From NCBI GenBank assembly GCA_950106755.1, contig OX467090.1, forward strand, positions 13,205,489-13,269,488: a stretch of DNA of 64,000 nt. The letters run 5' to 3'. This DNA comes from Climacium dendroides (Eukaryota; Streptophyta; Bryopsida; Hypnales; Climaciaceae). The notes under the pieces were generated by a model that had not been told where the DNA came from, made no database searches, and saw nothing but the letters and a program-made list of their open reading frames with translations. Below, piece after piece: positions 58,797 to 64,000 of this stretch. The translations under genes were made by a program, and so were the position numbers. How positions within the stretch are numbered: the first letter of the stretch is position 1; each line of letters starts with the position of its first letter.

Positions 58797-61700
58797 ATGG
58801 CTTTCACGAATCGATGTCGACCGCATGTCGCAGCAATTGTGCGACGTTTACAGAATACTGTTACCTCTTCTTCTGTGATCTCAGCGAGATCACATCTTCT
58901 TGCAGGTAATTCGCCGGGACGCCCTTTCGGGAATGTGCCCTGCTTAAACCCTAGCTTTGGAGGGGTTTACGGAAACCGACGTCACTTCTCGTGGTGGAGA
59001 TGGGGAGGTAGCAGTTCTGACGCCCACAATGGACAGGGTTTAGGGATTCCAGAAGCAAGCAGTTCTGCAGTTCACAATGGACAGGGTTTAGGGATTCCTG
59101 AAGCAAGCAGTTCTGCAGTTCACAATGGACAGGGTTTAGGGATTCCTGAAGCAAGCACGATTCGGCAAGAGGACGAAATTGGCGATGGTGTGGACCAGGT
59201 TGAGTTGGAACCATTTCCTTGGCAGAGCAATGTTGAAATTCATCGTCCAGAGAATGTGGCTATAACAACCACTGATGGAATGCTTGTTGAGGGAGGCGGA
59301 GGGAACGCATTTTGGAGCACACTGCAAGTACCGGTGGATGCAATCGTTGTAACCCTGGACCGTTTTCAGACTGCCACCCAAGTGCCTTGGTAAGTACGTC
59401 AAGGGGGAATTTTGAAACCCCACTTTTTGCATCTTCAATGTTGGGCACGGAATCGACTATGTCGATCAGGCTTACAAGCTCATCGAGTGATTGAAATCCT
59501 TTACTAGAATTCACCCTACTTTGATGATTTCTTGAACCGAAACTCTGGATCTAAAGGCAGTCATTTGAAACCTTAGGCAGCAAACTTCAATCTGTCCCTG
59601 CAATCTCAATGCTGAAGACAATCTCAATGCTGAAGAATGTGGGGAATAGCTTGTTAGCAGTTCGTCGTTCCTCACTTTTCAACAAGCTATCACTCACAGA
59701 GTTTGATCCAGAAATTGGAAAAGGAACAAACTGTTCTTTGTATATTCTGATATCTTTTCACTGTATATCATCAATTGCTTGCTGTGATCTCAATAATTTG
59801 TGCTAGGAGGCATGTTACAGCTCATTAGAACTGAGTTTTCAGTAGCTATTCAACAAGGTATCTCTCAAAACATTTATTTGAGAAAATCTCAATGTAAAAT
59901 TTTTTGCGTCACCATAGATTACGTCATCTCTGGTTGCCCGGCTTTCTAGTTGAACCCCTAATGGGCCATGGATTCGTGGTTTAAAATTTTTATATCACCA
60001 GAATTAGCGAAGACGTTGCATCTGTTGGTCAAGGCATAAATAAAATCAGACAAACGAGAGTCTTCATATGACCTACTATTCAAAACTACTATGAAGCCGA
60101 ATTGGGTCTCTTGGTCTTCATATGTTTTCACGCTTGCAGGTGGCTCACAATCATCGGATCCTCACTGGCACTGCGTGCTGCTCTTTTTCCACTCACAGTC
60201 ACGCAGCTACGAAAAGCATCCCTCTTCGCCCGTCTTGGGAGTCAACGTAAGCGTTTGTATTTTGTGAACTCGCAAGCATAGAAGCATTTGGAGAGCATTT
60301 TTTTTAGCATTTTTTGTGGTGTCAGTTGTTTTTTATGGCTGGTTTGTGTGATTGTGAATTTCTTTCACTGATTATGGTTAAGGACTTGCAGTGCCACCAC
60401 CTATTCCTCCTCCCGGCTCTGGACAGACATTAGCCTCCCAATACCGTATTTTTACCAAGCGGCGACTTGAACTCGGAGCACCCAGCCCAGCTTGGCTTAT
60501 TGCTGTTCCCCTTATCCAGGTCTCATTATTCTCCAACCTTTAGTAGTTCTGTATTGTTGTACCAGCTCTATTTCAGAGATCACCAATCTGAAGTCTGGAG
60601 GATGTTTTATTTCTCACTGTTGGGGTTAACCGACGTTACAGGTTCCTCTTTTCATATACTGGATTGTTTCGGTTCGGCAAATGGCAATGGCTGGGCACCC
60701 GGGTTTTGATACTGTAATATTCTTTTCCCCATCTGCACTTATGCTTAATCTTCTGCGCTGGTTATCCGCTGCTGAAATGCTGAGTTCCACTTTGGAGTCC
60801 AGTAATCTGTAGTATCTTCGCTTTGCACTGTGATTCATTCAATGTGTTACGGTCTTCTTTTGCTATTGCTTCCTGTTTTCCTTTCGATGATGTAAGTTCA
60901 TTCCATGCGTACTTTGCAGGGGGGGATTCTGTGGTTTACTGACCTGACAGTGCCGGTCCAAGGTGCCTTGGGTTCGCTCTTTCCAGTCATTGTGGCCGCT
61001 ACTTATTTCACAAATTTGCAGGTGCTTATTTACATCGCTGCTGGATGTCCTTCCAATGTAATCAATCGTGTTTGTAAAGTTTTCGTTTGATTCAGATCAC
61101 CGAAGTTACTGCTCCGAGTCTGTGCAGAGTTTTTCTCTAGTCATGAGATGCCTCTTCTAGTTTTGCGATTTAAGAAGTTGCAATTTGTGGGACCAATTCT
61201 CCTCATAAAAATTCCATTTAGTTCTTATATTTATCTCCACCCAACAATGCGAATTTGAGACTTTTCTGTGATTGGGAATATACAACTGTAGTAACACACC
61301 TGATAAAATAATAATTCACATGTGATCCTTACCCCAAGTTCTAGTATATATATAAATCTCGTGCAAATTATCCTTTCTAATTGAAGTCTGTGGTGTGGGA
61401 TTTTCTGGCCCATGCGGATGGGCTTGATTGCAGTAGTTGTCATTCAAAGGTATCGAGCAACAGAAAGGAATCATGGGTACTGTAATGAAGGTATGAATCG
61501 ATTCAGTCTTCTTAAATTTACTACGGCCATTGCTGAAATGTATGTTATATATAATTTGATTTATAAATCTGCTTTTGTGCGAAGTTTACTATAATAGCAA
61601 AATTTCCTACAGTTATCAAGTGAGTTCTCTATTTCATTTGGTGTTCCTGTGAGCAGTTTTACAAATGGTGGTTGGAGGCTGCTACCATCCCTGCATTTAT

Positions 61701-64000
61701 TTTTGGGTTCTACCTTCCTCAGGTACTTCGTTGTGGCACCAACATTGTCTCATTATCATTAAGCAACCTTGTGATGTTGATAGGTTATTATGGATGGTAA
61801 AATAGTAAAGATGCCGAAGTGCTCAAATAACCAAACTTGGCCGCTTTCATGACTGTAGGAGTTGAAGCTTCTAGGATGGCAACAAATGTCCTAATAGAAA
61901 GAATGAATCATACCCTACATTTTGAAAGATAGAAATATGTTTAGCAAGTTACTAAACTTGATTAGTAGCTTCCAATTTGGGCTTTCTATTTTCAGCTTGG
62001 CACTTACGGGTAAGTACTTTGCAGCAAGTATCTAGAAACTTTTTTATACACTTCACATTGACTGTTAGCAGGCCTTTAAGATTGTATGTCATTTGTTCAG
62101 GGTGTCTTCATGTATTGGATCACAAACAATTGCTGCAGTCTTGCTCAGGTACTGCGCACCAATTTGTCCTTATTGTTGACATGGCTCTGAAATAAGTTTT
62201 TTTGTTTTTTGTTTTTTGTTAGAGACACTGAATTCCTCATTGAAGTCTTCGGGTTAGTAGCTGGGGATCTAGTACCCATTTTCATTGCACTCCCTCAGAC
62301 CCCAATTGTTCTTTCAAACACCCCAGCCTTTACTTTCAAAGCTTCCACGCGACTAACGACGCCAGTAGCTAGAGAGAAACTCCGGGGGAAAAAATTGCTA
62401 ACGAAGTGGTGTCGTTAATGTTTTCCATATTATTGTCGTTAATTTTTGTATGGATCTAATATTCGGAGAATCAAGCCTGCTTTTTTGTGTACGTTTTTCT
62501 AGTGTAGAAGCTCTGTCAAGTGGGACAATGTTTTTCCTCTGGCCAAATGTCCAGCTCGAGTGGAGCTAGCAAGACAAGGTTTAAGGTATTTGACGTGCTT
62601 ACCTTTCCTTTTGCGTGCAGACAGTTGCACTTCGACAGCCAGGTGTACGTGCAGCCCTGGGCTTGCCATCTCTTTCGGAGCTGAGAAGTCCTCCGCCATC
62701 ACCTTCTCCTGAAACAAGCTCTCTGAAGATGGAGGCAGTGGAAAATATGAGTTCAGACGACCTTCTTGTGGTTAGTCTATTTTTTACTTTTATTACTAAT
62801 GCTTGATTCATTTCTCATTTTTTAAATGTAAAATTCATGTGAATGAAACTGCTAAAGGACACATGTTGAATTATATTTACTCTGGTTCTGTAGATGCGTC
62901 CCTATTTTCAGTGTGCCTGATTGGTTTCCTTGTTTAACTGTGCCAGTTAGCAGCGAACTGCGTCTCTATGCAAAAGGAAGACGAGGCTCTCGAAGTCCTT
63001 CAGTGAGAACTCTAACTCATAAAGTACAGTAGTATTGTTGACTTCAATTTACATTGTATTCTCGTGTATTGAAAATGTAAGTGACAGTTTGTCTTTCATG
63101 TTCCCAACAAGAATGCCATAAGAAGGCTCTTTATTAGAGAAGATGGTTTTTGTTGATGTGTTGGTATTTTTTTACAGCCACACTGTGAAGAAGTTTCCTG
63201 ATAAAGTAGAAGCCTTGTTTGCGTTGGGCAAGATCTACTCCGGCAGGCAACAGTGGTTGAAAGCTTCAGAGTATCATGGCCTTGTCCTACAGAAGGTGCT
63301 TCTTATTGAGACTTGCATCACAAAAGCAAAAAACTACTCCCCTTGTAATTAGATTGACAAAGTTGTTAATAGGCATTAGATTCATATTGCCTTCATATGA
63401 ATTAAGGTTAGTTTGATGTTAGTGACTACTATTTAACATTACCTGGGCATTAATTTAACATTATCTTCATATTATTGAGTTCCTGCAATTTGAGATGCGC
63501 GTTCATACCTGAGGATCAGGTCCTCATCTTGATGTCCTCGTGTTGCAGACCAAGGAAAAAGAGTTGATCATTGCTGCATCTCTAGGAGCTGGAGTGGCAC
63601 TTTTTAATCTGGTAGACTCCGTTTCTTGCTTGGGGGAATACAACTGATTTCCTGTACTGTATGGAGATGTGAAGCCCTAAAAGACCAAGGGATTGTTGGT
63701 TTTAAATGGACCAATTCGGTTGATCATATTGTCAAAATTCTAATGCATATGGGGCCAAATCTATATCGCCAACATCAGTAAAGACATTTGCATATGTTGG
63801 TCAAAACATAAATAAATTGGAGAGAAGAAAGGTCCGTATGACGTACTCAAGACTGCTTCGTAAAATACGTGAGGTCCAGTTTGGGCTTCTTGGTCCTGTA
63901 GGAGTGAAGTCCTGAACGTCTAAATCCTTTGTGTGTGTGTGTGTTACAAAACTATGCAGGGCAAGAGGTCAGAAGCACTTGAAATTATGTCGGTGTTTAC
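58797..64000 (+). CDS. OXA1/YidC-type insertase with TPR domain, mitochondrial (partial)
   Basis: Insertases of the OXA1/YidC family place proteins into membranes; the plant OXA2 branch, with C-terminal TPRs, works in the mitochondrial inner membrane. Thirteen exons join in phase: 58797-59389, 60140-60246, 60392-60519, 60642-60713, 60920-61021, 61437-61490, 61657-61722, 62101-62148, 62621-62770, 62947-63002, 63178-63295, 63549-63611 and 63960 onward, running off the window after about 532 residues. The N-terminus, MAFTNRCRPHVAAIVRRLQN, is presequence-like. A 16-residue unit, SSSAVHNGQGLGIPEA, repeats three times at about 72-122. The insertase core follows: WWLTIIGSSLALRAALFPLT, VRQMAMAGHPGFDTGG, FYKWWLEAATIPAF, GVFMYWITNN. 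The TPR region starts SDDLLVLAANC and includes LFALGKIYSGRQQWLKASEY. The start is the first ATG of the frame. Homology is clear; the end is missing. Confidence 0.9.
59010..59158 (+). repeat. 48-bp coding tandem repeat in OXA2-like exon 1
   Basis: Three copies of a 48-bp unit (CACAATGGACAGGGTTTAGG at 59025, 59073 and 59121) are nearly identical and keep frame, encoding the 16-residue repeat. Confidence 0.95.

Noticed and set aside
61996..62010. Microexon (LGTYG) in the OXA2-like gene between the LPQ and GVFMYWITNN exons
   Set aside because: Its 14-nt length would break the phase, and direct joining of LPQ to GVFMYWITNN matches the family.

Overview
The window is nuclear DNA from a multicellular plant, most likely a land plant. 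The genes have many short GT-AG introns. Several families are plant-typical: an OXA1-like insertase fused to TPR repeats, a TBL/PMR5-type esterase and a plant-style NASP. Intergenic DNA is AT-rich and packed with decayed DNA transposons and MITEs. The compact introns would suit a bryophyte or another non-seed plant, but I cannot fix the lineage from sequence alone.

Layout. Positions 1-8.46 kb are AT-rich repeat DNA with a 150-bp MITE and a 1.4-kb foldback element. Positions 8.46-12.68 kb (minus) hold a compact SIN3-like corepressor gene of five exons: two PAH domains, then part of the HDAC-interaction region, with the usual C-terminal half missing. Positions 13.3-14.7 kb are a second foldback element and 14.83-16.46 kb a dead Tc1-type (DD34E) transposon. 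After 4 kb of AT-rich DNA come two divergent genes: NASP histone chaperone (minus, 20.5-24.4 kb) and an ERA-type GTPase (plus, 25.0-28.9 kb). Repeat DNA follows, then EXO5-type exonuclease V (plus, 33.2-35.9 kb), converging on an orphan Arg/Ser/Pro-rich gene (minus, 36.8-37.5 kb).

Positions 38.7-51.9 kb are a transposon-rich desert: TIR elements, a tandemly duplicated 0.87-kb element, a truncated hAT transposase and CACTA-type and TA-flanked MITEs. Positions 51.9-53.45 kb are a GC-richer island full of tandem repeats with no recognisable gene. Positions 55.0-64.0 kb hold a tandem array with a palindromic core, a type II membrane esterase of the PMR5/TBL/CAS1 class (minus, 56.4-57.8 kb) and a divergent OXA2-type mitochondrial insertase with TPRs (plus, from 58.8 kb, running off the window).

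The genes do not form a pathway. NASP and the SIN3-like protein act on chromatin, EXO5 on DNA, and the ERA-like and OXA2-like proteins on mitochondrial ribosomes and membrane insertion. Exon structures below were assembled by hand from GT-AG sites and matching intron phase; they are not supported by transcripts.
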